Shown here: positions 41,824 through 50,229 of the stretch, one piece after another
How the letters are laid out: each line of letters opens with the position of its first letter
Position numbering within the stretch: position 1 is the first letter of the stretch
Origin: Planctomycetaceae bacterium
GTDB taxonomy: Bacteria > Planctomycetota > Phycisphaerae > Phycisphaerales > UBA1924
Assembly (NCBI GenBank): GCA_021294835.1
Contig: JAJTDF010000003.1
Coordinates: 25,662 to 89,661 of the forward strand
Direction of reading: 5' to 3'
Length of the DNA stretch: 64,000 nt
The notes under the pieces: model-generated
Told to the model about the DNA's origin: nothing
What the model saw: the letters and a program-made list of their open reading frames with translations, nothing else
Database searches by the model: none
Program-made: the position numbers and the translations under genes

Positions 41824-42468
41824 TTACTTGGCCTTCTTCTCGCCCTTGGCCGGCTTCTCAGCCTTGGCCTCGGCCTTCTCAGACTTCTCAGCCTTGGACG
41901 GCTTGTCCTTGCCCTTCTTCTCGCCCGCAGAGGCCTCGACGCCAGCCGCGCCCTCAGCCGCAGGAGCCGCGGCCGCCGCCTCCTCCTCATCGCGGCGCAG
42001 GTCCAGCTTGCGGTCCGGCTTCACGTCCAGCTTCACGAGCGCCTCCAGATCGGAGGCGAACTTCACGTGGATCTCATAGCTGTCCACACGCTTAATGGCG
42101 TTGCCGATCCGCACCTCGCGGTCCTTGATGCCCGCGAAGCCCGCCTTGGCCAAGGCCTCGGAGATCTCGTGCTGCGTCACCGCGCCGTACAGAATGCCCA
42201 GGTCGTTGCACGACCGGATCATCTCGATCTTCTGGCCTTCCAGACGCTTGATCAGTTCCTCGCGCTGCTTGCGCAGCTCGGCCAGCTGACGCTCCGCGTC
42301 CGCACGCTTGCCCGCCAGTTCCTTGATCTTCTCCTGGCTCGGCGTCGTCGCCATGCTGCGGGGGAGCAGGTAGTTGCGAGCAAAGCCCTTGCGGACCTTC
42401 ACCACATCACCGACAATCCCGGTGCCTTCCACGTTCTCCGTCAGCAGCAATTCAATCGTCTTCGCCAT
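41824..42468 (-). CDS. rplI: 50S ribosomal protein L9 with long Lys/Ala/Glu-rich C-terminal tail
   Basis: IELLLTENVEGTGIVGDVVKVRKGFARNYLLPRSMA...; tail GEKKGKDKPSKAEKSEKAEAKAEKPAKGEKKAK. Confidence 0.95.
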   Translation of the reverse strand: MAKTIELLLTENVEGTGIVGDVVKVRKGFARNYLLPRSMATTPSQEKIKELAGKRADAERQLAELRKQREELIKRLEGQKIEMIRSCNDLGILYGAVTQHEISEALAKAGFAGIKDREVRIGNAIKRVDSYEIHVKFASDLEALVKLDVKPDRKLDLRRDEEEAAAAAPAAEGAAGVEASAGEKKGKDKPSKAEKSEKAEAKAEKPAKGEKKAK

Positions 42469-42682
42469 TGTCGCTGTCCTTTCTGGCCCGTCGCTTCAAG
42501 CGGCGACCAAAGAGTTAGGAGTGCCGCGCCGGCCACATGCCGAACGGCACCCCAACCAAGCAGGGTCGAGATTCTACGCCCGCGCGGCCTCCCAAGCCAG
42601 CCCGGAACACGCCCCAACGTCACCGCCGGGACGGTCCGACCGCCGGCCACGCCGTCCCAACCCCCTGCCGATCAGCAGGTTA

Positions 42683-43189
42683 TCAGAACGGGATGTCGTC
42701 TTCCTGCACCGTCTCCACCGGCTGCACCGGACCACGCGACCGCACCTGCGGACGCGGGCTGGGTGCCGGCGCCGGCTCCTCGCCACCCTCCGACGCGTAC
42801 TCCCCGCCGCCCGCGTACCCGCCGGCCGCGCCACCGCCCCCGCCGCCCGGCTTGGAGTCCATGAAGCGGAAGTCCTCCACCACCACCTTGAGCTTGGACC
42901 GCTTGGACTGGTCGGTCTTGTCCGTCCACGTGTCCAGCTTCAGCCGCCCCATGATGAACACCGGCCGCCCCTTGGCCAGGTACTGCTTCATCACCTCCGC
43001 CTGCTTGCCCCACACCTCGCAGTCCACAAAGGTCACTTCCTCGCGGGTCTCACCCTCGGGCGTCCGCCACTGCCGGTTCACCGCAATGCCGAAGTTCCCC
43101 ACCGCCTGGTTGCCGTTGGGCAGAAACCGGACCTCGATGTCGCGGGTCAGGTTCCCCATCAGAATGACCTGGTTGAATCCACGTGCCAT
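42683..43189 (-). CDS. ssb: Single-stranded DNA-binding protein
   Basis: MARGFNQVILMGNLTRDIEVRFLPNGNQAVGNFGIAVNRQW...; acidic C-terminal tip EDDIPF. Confidence 0.96.
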   Translation of the reverse strand: MARGFNQVILMGNLTRDIEVRFLPNGNQAVGNFGIAVNRQWRTPEGETREEVTFVDCEVWGKQAEVMKQYLAKGRPVFIMGRLKLDTWTDKTDQSKRSKLKVVVEDFRFMDSKPGGGGGGAAGGYAGGGEYASEGGEEPAPAPSPRPQVRSRGPVQPVETVQEDDIPF

Positions 43190-43371
43190 GTTCAAATCTC
43201 CGTGACAGGATGATGCTTGCGTCTTGGTTGAGGAGACGGCCCCGGCCAGCCCAACCAGCCACCACGGCTGGCCCCGACCCGGACAACTTCATGCTATCAC
43301 CAACCCGCCGCTCCGCCACCCCTCGCCCGGGCGCGACTGACACCCTGTTGTCAGTCCCGGCCAAAAAAAGT

Positions 43372-43396
43372 GACGCCCCGGAATGACCGGGGCGTC
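43372..43396 (-). terminator. Rho-independent terminator between rpsF and ssb
   Basis: GACGCCCCGG-AATGA-CCGGGGCGTC perfect 10-bp stem; - strand tail ACTTTTTTT (plus-strand A7 at 43363-43369). Confidence 0.9.
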
Positions 43397-43510
43397 GCAA
43401 GTGTGGAAAACATGTTGAATGACCCCCCATCCAAGGGGTCAGTCCAGCCCCGTGACCGGGGCCGACCACCCTCCCTGCCCCCCACCCTCGCCCCCCACCC
43501 CCCCGCGCAA

Positions 43511-43951
43511 TCAGGCCTCGTCCTCTTCCTCAACGCCGGCCGGAACACGGGCCGTGTCCGTCGGCGGGGGCGTCGGCTGGGCCGCCGCACGCAGGTTGGC
43601 CTCGATCAGCAGGTCCAACTGGCCGTCGTGGTTCTTCACCTCTTCCATCGTCAGGTGATCCGCACGCGTGATCAGGAAACGCAGCAGCTGCTCAGACAGG
43701 TTGAACGACCGCTCCATCGCCGCGAGCTTGTCCGTGCTCGCCTTGAAGTAGCACAGGATGTACACGCCCCGCTTCTGCTTGTTGATGGGGTACGCCAGCG
43801 GCCGGTCGCCCCACTTCTTGATCGCCAGGATCTCCGCACCGCCCTTGCCGACCACGTCCTTGATGTGCTCCACCGCCGCCTTCATGTCCGAAAGGGCCGA
43901 CTGGGGGAACAGGAACATCGCCTCGTACTGAGCAACCGGAAGCTTGCGCAT
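43511..43951 (-). CDS. rpsF: 30S ribosomal protein S6
   Basis: MRKLPVAQYEAMFLFPQSALSDMKAAVEHIKDVVGKGGAEILAIKKWGDRPLAYPINKQKRGVYILCYFKA. Confidence 0.93.
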   Translation of the reverse strand: MRKLPVAQYEAMFLFPQSALSDMKAAVEHIKDVVGKGGAEILAIKKWGDRPLAYPINKQKRGVYILCYFKASTDKLAAMERSFNLSEQLLRFLITRADHLTMEEVKNHDGQLDLLIEANLRAAAQPTPPPTDTARVPAGVEEEDEA

Positions 43952-44100
43952 GCTGCGCTCCTCATATGAGCCCCGATGCACGGACCCTGCAAAGGGCCGG
44001 CGCACCGGGCATGTCGGACGGCAAACTCGCCCCGCGTGCCCGACAGTGGGCCCGCATGGCCGGTGGCGGCCGTCCGCCGCCACCGTGATCCGTCCCCCCA

Positions 44101-44784
44101 TCACCCCTTCCCGCCCTCGCCCCCACCCGGCCCCGTCGCCGCCTGGCCCGGGCCAACCGCCCCGCCGGCGCCACCCTGAGGCCGGGCCTTGGGCGGACGC
44201 GCCGCCTGCTGCGGCCCCCGCCCGTTGAAGCGGTTCATCGCCGTCGTCAGCCCCTCGCTGACAAACACCCCCACCGCCTCCACCACCTTGTCAAGCGCCG
44301 GCGCGAGGTTCGCCAGTTGCTCCTCGCTGAACCGCCCCAGCACCCAGTCCGCCGGATCGCCATACGTCGCCGGGGGCGGATCGATGCCGATCCGCAGCCG
44401 CGGATACACCGTCGTGCCCAGCGCCCGTTGAATGTCCGACAGGCCGTTGTGCCCGCCCGCCGAGCCTTCCCCCCGCAGCCGCAACTGCCCCAGCGCCAGG
44501 GCATAGTCGTCCACCAGCACCAGCAGGTCCTCCGCCGGGCTCAGCTTGTGGAACCCCACCGCTTCGGCCACCGAGGTGCCCGAGCAGTTCATAAACCGCA
44601 TCGGCCGCAGCACCAGCGCCCGCTCCCCGTTGATCACCACGTCGTGCAGTTCGCCGCTGAATTTCTGCCGCGCCAGCCCGGCGCCGTGCTTGGCCAGCAG
44701 GCGGTCAACCGCCAGAAAGCCCGCGTTGTGCCGCGTCTTGGCGTAGTCGCTTCCCGGATTGCCAAGGCCGACGATCAGCTTCAT
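44101..44784 (-). CDS. pth: Peptidyl-tRNA hydrolase
   Basis: MKLIVGLGNPGSDYAKTRHNAGFLAVDRL...KPMRFMN-like LVLRPMRFMNCSG...LVLVDDYALALGQLRLRGEGSAGGHNGLSDI. Confidence 0.95.
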   Translation of the reverse strand: MKLIVGLGNPGSDYAKTRHNAGFLAVDRLLAKHGAGLARQKFSGELHDVVINGERALVLRPMRFMNCSGTSVAEAVGFHKLSPAEDLLVLVDDYALALGQLRLRGEGSAGGHNGLSDIQRALGTTVYPRLRIGIDPPPATYGDPADWVLGRFSEEQLANLAPALDKVVEAVGVFVSEGLTTAMNRFNGRGPQQAARPPKARPQGGAGGAVGPGQAATGPGGGEGGKG

Positions 44785-44901
44785 GACGCTTCACACTCCG
44801 TTGCCGCCCGCCGGACCATCCGGCGGAATCTCCGCGGACCGCACCGCTTCGCAAAGAACACGGCCCGGCTTTCGCCCGGCCGTGCTGAACGCACTGGAAA
44901 C

Positions 44902-45642
44902 TTACTTCTTGGCCGCCGGCTTGGCGGCGCCCGCCGCCGGAGCCTTGGCCGCGCCACCCTTGCCCGCCGGCGCCGCAGCAGCGGCCTTCTCGGCGCGCTC
45001 CTTCTCGCCGATGACCTCGGGCTCGGCAGCGCCCTCGGCGGCAACCACCGAGGCCTCGGCCGTAACCACTTCCTTCTGCTCAACGATCTGCGCGATCACC
45101 GCGTGGCTGTCGGTGATCATCCGCATGTCGCTGCCCGGCAGCTTCACCTTGTCCGCCGTGATCACCCCACCCACGTCAAGGTCCGCAATGTCCACCGCGA
45201 TCGACTCGGGAATGTCGCGCACGCGGCACTCCAGCACGATCTCGTTGGTCGGGTGGATCAGGATGGCGCCGGCGATCTTCAGGCCCTTGGCCTCGCCGGT
45301 CAGGTCGATGCGCACACGGGTGCGGACCTTCTCATCCAGGTCCACGCGCTCCAGGTCGGCGTGAATGATGTTCGTGCCCAGATAGTCGAACTGCAGGTCC
45401 TTCAGCAGGACCATCTGGTTCTCGTCCTTGTTGCTGGTGCCCGGGAAGTCCATCCGGAACACCTTCTCGCCCGCCTCGAACAGATCAATGGCCTCCTTGG
45501 CCTCCAGATTGATCGCGACGGGCTCCTGCTTGTGCCCGTACACCACCGCCGGCAGCTTGCCGGCGCTGCGGGCCCGCTTGGAATAGCGGCTGCCCAGCTT
45601 GGGACGGATCTCGGCCTTGAGCATCGGTGCCTTCTCGTGCAT
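44902..45642 (-). CDS. rplY: 50S ribosomal protein L25/general stress protein Ctc
   Basis: KAEIRPKLGSRYSKRARSAGKLPAVVYGHKQEPVAI...QFDYLGTNIIHADLERVDLDEKVRTRVRIDLTGEAKGLKIAGAIL; Ctc C-domain and AK-rich tail. Confidence 0.94.
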   Translation of the reverse strand: MHEKAPMLKAEIRPKLGSRYSKRARSAGKLPAVVYGHKQEPVAINLEAKEAIDLFEAGEKVFRMDFPGTSNKDENQMVLLKDLQFDYLGTNIIHADLERVDLDEKVRTRVRIDLTGEAKGLKIAGAILIHPTNEIVLECRVRDIPESIAVDIADLDVGGVITADKVKLPGSDMRMITDSHAVIAQIVEQKEVVTAEASVVAAEGAAEPEVIGEKERAEKAAAAAPAGKGGAAKAPAAGAAKPAAKK

Positions 45643-45718
45643 ATTTGCTTCCTTTCTCGTATCGCTTCGTGTGTGTGAACTGGGTTGATGAAAACCGAAC
45701 CTCTCTCCGCACCGCCTC

Positions 45719-46717
45719 TCAGGCCGGCGCGTCCGGCGAGCGCTTCACGCCGGCAGCTCTGAACAGAGCGCTGATCGACTTGTTGAAGTGGATGTTGTGG
45801 ATCGCGTCCCCCAGCAGGTCCCCCACGCACAGCTCCACCAGCTTGGACCGGATCGGATCCAGCCGCGGGCCCCCGGGGATGGTGTTGGTCACCACCACGC
45901 TGGAAATCCGGCTCGCCGCGATCTTCTCCACCGCCTTGCCCGCGAACACCCCGTGCGTCGCCGCAACGTGCACCTCGCGGGCCCCCATCCGCAGCACCAG
46001 GTCCGCCGCCTCGCACACCGTGCCCCCGGTGGAGATCATGTCGTCGATCATCAGCACCGTCTTGCCCTTCACGTTGCCGATGATGTTGTCGGTCGTCACC
46101 TCGCTGCCCGAGATCCGCCGCTTGTTGATGATCGCCAGCTCACCCCCCAGAATGTTCGCGAAGCTCTCGGCCACCTTCACATTGCCCACGTCCGGGCTCA
46201 CCAGACACAGATCCGGCAGCTTCTCCCGGATCGACATGAAGTACCGCGCGAACACCGGCGTCGCCGTCAGGTGGTCCACCGGCAGGTCGAAGAACCCCTG
46301 AATCTGCGCCGCGTGCAGGTCCACCGCCAGCACCCGGTCCGCGCCCGCCGCCGTGATCAGGTTCGCCACCAGCTTCGCCGTGATCGGCACCCGTCCGGCG
46401 TCCTTGCGGTCCTGACGAGCGTACCCGAAGTACGGAATCACGCACGTCACCCGCTTGGCGCTCGCACGCTTCAGGCAGTCCATGAAGATAAGCAGTTCCA
46501 GGATGTTCTCGTTCACCGGGGCGCTCGTCCCCAGCACCACGAAGCAGTCCCGGCCCCGAACGTCCTCCTCCACCTTCACCAGCAGTTCCCCGTCAGGGAA
46601 CTCCTCCGTCCGCGACGCCGCCAGCGGGATCTTCAGGTGATCGCACACCCGTGCCGTCAGCACCGCCGTGTTCCGGCCCGCGAAGATCTTCAGCTCGCTC
46701 GTGTTCGTCTCGGTCAT
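45719..46717 (-). CDS. prs: Ribose-phosphate diphosphokinase
   Basis: LKIFAGRNTAVLTARVCDHLKIPLAASRTEEFPDGELLVKVEEDVRGRDCFVV...RQDRKDAGRVPITAKLVANLI...VLMIDDMISTGGTVCEAADLV. Confidence 0.96.
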   Translation of the reverse strand: MTETNTSELKIFAGRNTAVLTARVCDHLKIPLAASRTEEFPDGELLVKVEEDVRGRDCFVVLGTSAPVNENILELLIFMDCLKRASAKRVTCVIPYFGYARQDRKDAGRVPITAKLVANLITAAGADRVLAVDLHAAQIQGFFDLPVDHLTATPVFARYFMSIREKLPDLCLVSPDVGNVKVAESFANILGGELAIINKRRISGSEVTTDNIIGNVKGKTVLMIDDMISTGGTVCEAADLVLRMGAREVHVAATHGVFAGKAVEKIAASRISSVVVTNTIPGGPRLDPIRSKLVELCVGDLLGDAIHNIHFNKSISALFRAAGVKRSPDAPA

Positions 46718-47553
46718 CGCCCCGCCCCCTTCCCCCCGCGAGAGCGGTAGATCGCATCGACCTCGGCCAGCTGCTCCGGCGTGTTGATCGACAGCACGTC
46801 CTCCGGCGGAACCGCGTCGATCACCTCCACCACCTTGCTCCCCCCCGCCGGGCTCATCAGCATCGACGGCACGTCGGTGATGTAGTACTCCCCGCTCGCC
46901 GGGTTCCGCTTCACCTCCGCCAACGTCTTGAACAGCAGTGCCAGGTCAAAGCAGTAATACGACGGGTTCACCTCGCGGATCGCCAACTGCTCCGGCGTGC
47001 ACTCCTTGTGCTCCACGATCCCCTTCAGCCGCCCGTCCGAGCCCCGCACGATCCGCCCGTACCCCGTCGGGTCCGCGATCACGCTCGTCGCCAGCGTCGC
47101 AGCGGCCCCCGTGCTCCGGTGCCGCTGCAGCAGCGCCGCCAGCGTCTCACCGCGGATCAGCGGACCATCCCCCGCCAGCACAAAGCACGGCCGGCCCGCC
47201 GCCGCCCCGCTGGCGATGTCCTTCTCAAACAGCCCCTGGGCGCACCGCACCGCGTGCCCCGTCCCCAACTGCTCCGCTTGCACGGCGTACTCCAGCCCCG
47301 CGTTCCACGCCGGGCCCTGCTGCGCCATCAGCTCCCGCACCACTTCCTGCTTGTACCCCACCACCAGCACCACCCGCTGGCACCCCGCCGCGCGGCACGC
47401 GTCCACCACCGCGCACACCATCGGCCGACCGCCCACCGGGTGCACCACCTTCGGCAGGTCGCTCCGCATCCGCGTGCCCTTGCCCGCCGCAAGAATGATC
47501 GCCACCGGCGCCTGGCCGGACGTGCCGCTGTGTTGTGCCTGGGTGCCGGACAT
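46714..47553 (-). CDS. NTP transferase, GlmU N-terminal uridylyltransferase-like (no LbH acetyltransferase domain)
   Basis: VAIILAAGKGTRMRSDLPKVVHPVGGRPMV...EQLGTGHAVRCA...LAGDGPLIRGETL...VNPSYYCFD; stops after ~280 aa, ATGA overlap with prs. Confidence 0.88.
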   Translation of the reverse strand: MSGTQAQHSGTSGQAPVAIILAAGKGTRMRSDLPKVVHPVGGRPMVCAVVDACRAAGCQRVVLVVGYKQEVVRELMAQQGPAWNAGLEYAVQAEQLGTGHAVRCAQGLFEKDIASGAAAGRPCFVLAGDGPLIRGETLAALLQRHRSTGAAATLATSVIADPTGYGRIVRGSDGRLKGIVEHKECTPEQLAIREVNPSYYCFDLALLFKTLAEVKRNPASGEYYITDVPSMLMSPAGGSKVVEVIDAVPPEDVLSINTPEQLAEVDAIYRSRGGKGAGR

Positions 47554-47608
47554 GCGTGCACCGCTCGCTCGCTGATCACTGTTGCCTGATTTCGCCGGGC
47601 GGAAGAAG

Positions 47609-47680
47609 CTGGCCGACCAGGATTCGAACCTGGACAAGCAGAACCAAAATCTGCTGTGCTAGCCGTTACACCATCGGCCA
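47609..47680 (-). tRNA. tRNA-Gln (anticodon TTG), CCA not encoded
   Basis: TGGCCGATGGTGTAACGGCTAGCACAGCAGATTTTGGTTCTGCTTGTCCAGGTTCGAATCCTGGTCGGCCAG on - strand; 7-bp acceptor TGGCCGA/TCGGCCA, anticodon stem CAGA/TCTG, loop TTTTGGT, GTTCGAATC T-arm. Confidence 0.96.
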
Positions 47681-47985
47681 GTGATGGCCGCCCGACACCC
47701 ATCCGCTCTCACGGACAGGCAACTCACTGCTCAACAAGCTCGCGGAACTTCTCCTGATGCTGCTGCCCGCGACGGGTCATCGCTGGCCGGACCGGTACGA
47801 CATGCGGTCCTTGCCCACCCCGGCCACGCATCCGTGACCACGAGAAGCATCAGGCCGCGGCAAGGCAACCAAGTTCCCTTGATTGCGGGAGCGGAACGGC
47901 GAATCGGCCGCGATTCACGCCGCACCTGGTCACGCCTCGGCACCCCGATACCCACGGGCTGCGTCCGTCATGACCGGCTCTGGAC

Positions 47986-49047
47986 CTAGTTTAGCCACCA
48001 CCCCAGCCCCCGTCCCACTCCACGCCTCCCCACCCTATCCATACGCATAAATACTTGCCCTTCGCATCCGGCCGCAAAGGCATTGACAAACGCCAAGAAG
48101 TCGTCCCCCGTCAGCACCCCGTCCGGCCCCACCGGCGTCCCGCCCACTGCCCCGCCCACACCGGTGATGTCCGCAAGCGGTTCCCCGGCCGCAAACGCCC
48201 CGATGAACGCGACAAAGTCATCCCCCGTCAGCAGACCATCCGGCACTGCCGGCGGCCCACCCACCCCCGTCACATCCGCCCAGCACACCGCCGGCGCCGG
48301 GCGAACCACCTCCACCCGCCCGAGCCGAAACCTCGCCGCCCCGCGGCTCGTGTTGTCACCGATGAACACGAAGTTCGGCGTCGTGTACGGGTTGAACGGC
48401 AAACCCGAGGGCACAAACGCCGTGTAGTCCCGCACCGCCCCGCCCAGCACCGGCCGCCCATTGGCCAGCACCACCACGCCCTCCCCCTTCACCACCACCT
48501 TCAGACGCAGCGTCGTGTTCACCACCGGCATCGCCCACGTCTCGCCACGCGTGAACAGCGTCGGAGCCGTGCCCCCGTTCTGCATCCACACCGCCCCCTC
48601 CCACAGCCCGATCTCCACGCCCCGCCGGTCTGACGACAGCACAATCACGCTCAGCCCGGCCCGCTCCTCCCCGGTGTGCTGCTCGGCCAGCAGTTCCACC
48701 TCCGCCCGCAACGCAAACCCTGCCACCCGATCCAGCACCGGCCAAGTCGCGATCACCGGCCGCACCGGAAACACCGGCGGCAGCCCGATGTGGCTGAAGT
48801 ACCCGGCTGCGCCGGCCTGCCCGCCGCCGGTGGTGTCCAGCACCACCCCCGGCGCCAGCGGCGGCACCGCATCGCTCTCCACCCCCGCATCCTCCGGGTT
48901 GATCAGCAGCACCCGCCCCTGAGCCGAAGGCCGCCCGCCCGCCGCCGGGTCGTACACCACCGTGGTCTGCGCCACCGCCGCTCCCGCTGTCGCCATCAGC
49001 ACGCCACCCACCAGTCCCCAGACCGCAACCGGATGTCCCAGGCTCAT
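47986..49047 (-). CDS. Secreted protein with C-terminal GC-type dockerin-like duplicated motif
   Basis: Signal peptide MSLGHPVAVWGLVGGVLMATAGAAVAQ; C-term CWADVTGVGGPPAVPDGLLTGDDFVAFIGAFAAGEPLADITGVGGAVGGTPVGPDGVLTGDDFLAFVNAFAAGC. Confidence 0.85.
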   Translation of the reverse strand: MSLGHPVAVWGLVGGVLMATAGAAVAQTTVVYDPAAGGRPSAQGRVLLINPEDAGVESDAVPPLAPGVVLDTTGGGQAGAAGYFSHIGLPPVFPVRPVIATWPVLDRVAGFALRAEVELLAEQHTGEERAGLSVIVLSSDRRGVEIGLWEGAVWMQNGGTAPTLFTRGETWAMPVVNTTLRLKVVVKGEGVVVLANGRPVLGGAVRDYTAFVPSGLPFNPYTTPNFVFIGDNTSRGAARFRLGRVEVVRPAPAVCWADVTGVGGPPAVPDGLLTGDDFVAFIGAFAAGEPLADITGVGGAVGGTPVGPDGVLTGDDFLAFVNAFAAGCEGQVFMRMDRVGRRGVGRGLGWWLN

Positions 49048-49104
49048 CACGCCGCAAGTATGCCACACCACCCGCCCGCCGCCCACCACTCTCTACCCTC
49101 CGGC

Positions 49105-50208
49105 ATGACCACCCTCCACCCGGCGACCTCCCGCCCCCTTCCCATCTCCCGATTGCTCAGCGCTGCCCTCATCGTCGCCTGCTCCGCGCTGCCCGCCTGG
49201 GCCCAACTCACGCCCGAGAAACTCTACAACGGCGTCAACCGCCCGCTGAAGGTGCAGGTCACCTTTCCCGCTGACACCAAGGCCGCAACCAAAGACGCCG
49301 CCGACGCCGCCGCCGAAGCGACCAAGGCCGCCGGCATGGGGGTCATCCGCCTGCTCGAGCCCGGCACCGCCAAGCCCCTGGCCGAGGCCCAGGCCCCCGC
49401 CGGCACGGTCGATCTCGCCGCCCTCTTCCCCGACCTCTGGAAGCACTCCGCCGCCGCCCCCGCCCGCCTCACCTACGCCCAACTGTTCGTCGGTGAACAA
49501 GCCATCGGCCCCGCGCTGGTCCTCCAGCCGATGCTGAGCCCGGCCCGCGCCGCGCTCGACGACCGCGACCCCAAACTCCCGCTGGTCGTCTTCCCGCCCG
49601 CCCGCCAGCCCTCCGCCCGCGTACTGGCCGGCTACCGCGTCTATGTTGACAAGGACGTGCTGCTGAATACCGAAGCCGGCGAGATCCGCGTCCGCCTCCG
49701 GCCCGATGTCGCCCCCAACACCGCGTGGAACTTCCGCCACCTCGTTGAAGGCGGCTACTACGACGGCACCGACTTCTTCCGCATCATCGCCACCGGCTCG
49801 GTCGCCGGCCGGGGCTTTGTCATCCAGGGTGGCGACCCCTCCGCCTCCAGCCCGCGCGACGGCGGCCCCGGCTACGAGATCCCCTTCGAGTCCAGCACCC
49901 TCCCGCACGATTACGGCGTGCTCTCCATGGCCCGGGGCCGCGAGCCCAACTCCGCCGGCTCGCAGTTTTTCATCTGCCTCTCCCGCGAAGAAACCGCCCG
50001 GCTTGACGGCCAATACACCACCTTCGCCGAAGCGGTCAGCGGAGCCGAAGTCATCGCCAAGCTCGCCTCCGCACCCCTGGCCGCCGGCCGACGCGACCAG
50101 CCCATCCGCCCACCGGTCCTCACCTCCGCCATCCTCGTCGACGCCCCGCCATACGGCACCGGCCCCAAGCCCCTCTCCAGCCTTGTCGGCCAGCCCGGCG
50201 GGCGTTAA
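49105..50208 (+). CDS. Secreted peptidyl-prolyl cis-trans isomerase (cyclophilin type)
   Basis: Signal peptide; GEIRVRLRPDVAPNTAWNFRHLVEGGYYDGTDFFRII...FVIQGGDPSASSPRDGGPGYEIPFE...GVLSMARGREPNSAGSQFFICL. Confidence 0.92.
   Translation: MTTLHPATSRPLPISRLLSAALIVACSALPAWAQLTPEKLYNGVNRPLKVQVTFPADTKAATKDAADAAAEATKAAGMGVIRLLEPGTAKPLAEAQAPAGTVDLAALFPDLWKHSAAAPARLTYAQLFVGEQAIGPALVLQPMLSPARAALDDRDPKLPLVVFPPARQPSARVLAGYRVYVDKDVLLNTEAGEIRVRLRPDVAPNTAWNFRHLVEGGYYDGTDFFRIIATGSVAGRGFVIQGGDPSASSPRDGGPGYEIPFESSTLPHDYGVLSMARGREPNSAGSQFFICLSREETARLDGQYTTFAEAVSGAEVIAKLASAPLAAGRRDQPIRPPVLTSAILVDAPPYGTGPKPLSSLVGQPGGR
50157..50204. repeat. 48-bp direct repeat, copy 1 (3' end of cyclophilin gene)
   Basis: CACCGGCCCCAAGCCCCTCTCCAGCCTTGTCGGCCAGCCCGGCGGGCG; identical to 51842-51889. 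Confidence 0.97.
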
Positions 50209-50229
50209 AGCCGACCAGCCCTCCTCCGC

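Noticed and set aside
47554-47637. N-terminal extension of the GlmU-like ORF
   Set aside because: It runs into the tRNA-Gln gene; MSGTQAQHSG at 47553 is the sensible start.
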